Assembly (NCBI GenBank): GCA_005883115.1
Contig: VAZQ01000025.1
Coordinates: 1-5,141, forward strand
Source: Alphaproteobacteria bacterium
GTDB lineage: Bacteria > Pseudomonadota > Alphaproteobacteria > Rhizobiales > Xanthobacteraceae
DNA length: 5,141 bases
Direction of reading: 5' to 3'
Shown: positions 5,128 to 5,141 of the stretch, piece after piece
Layout: each line of letters opens with the position of its first letter
How positions within the stretch are numbered: the stretch's first letter is position 1
Notes under the pieces: model-generated
What the model was told of the DNA's origin: nothing
The model's database searches: none
Seen by the model: the letters and a program-made list of their open reading frames with translations, nothing else
Program-made: the position numbers and the translations under genes

Positions 5128-5141
5128 CCCCTCACCCCACC
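5089..5141. repeat. Inverted repeat pair with 12-bp arms, right unit cut by the window end
   Basis: TGGGGTGAGGGG (5089-5100) and CCCCTCACCCCA (5128-5139) are exact reverse complements, separated by 27 bases. The perfect palindrome CTATCGATAG (5111-5120) sits close to the middle of this spacer. The last bases (CCCCTCACCCCACC) resemble the reverse complement of the left unit (CCCCTCACCCCAGCCC), which suggests a second copy of the 5065-5100 unit in opposite orientation continuing past the end. No transposase is visible. Confidence 0.6.

Overview
The window looks like a chromosomal piece of a GC-rich alphaproteobacterium, most likely Hyphomicrobiales (Bradyrhizobium, Xanthobacteraceae or similar). 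This rests on strong G/C bias at third codon positions, an abundant-type tripartite tricarboxylate (Bug/TctC) binding protein, and short palindromic repeats of the ATTCCCGC...GCGGGAAT and CCCTCTCCCC...GGGGAGAGGG kinds that I recall from such genomes. The taxon is inferred from recall, not from a search.

Layout. Positions 1-672 (+) hold the C-terminal two thirds of a Bug/TctC periplasmic binding protein whose start lies upstream. A convergent GNAT acetyltransferase gene follows at 732-1199 (-). From 1200 to 1430 is a divergent, non-coding regulatory region with clustered palindromes, a weak promoter candidate and a strong leader hairpin. From 1431 onward (+) runs a family-1 (CUT1-type) carbohydrate or polyol ABC importer cassette: a MalK/UgpC-type ATPase (1431-2501), a Tat-signal solute-binding protein (2516-3826) and a MalF/UgpA-type permease (4038-4997). 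The ATPase and binding-protein genes are almost contiguous. A 211-bp gap with two hairpin repeats separates the binding protein from the permease.

The importer should work as follows: the binding protein captures solute in the periplasm, the permease and a second permease form the channel, and two copies of the ATPase drive uptake. The second permease is not in the window. At its expected position (4990) a well-placed RBS and ATG overlap the permease stop codon. That frame runs into a pair of inverted palindromic repeats and ends after 45 codons. Either the next gene was broken by the repeat or it starts beyond the window.

I see no tRNA, rRNA, CRISPR array, transposase or clearly novel system. 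The most interesting content is the repeat elements sitting exactly at operon junctions, with signs that translation-start regions were disturbed at both.
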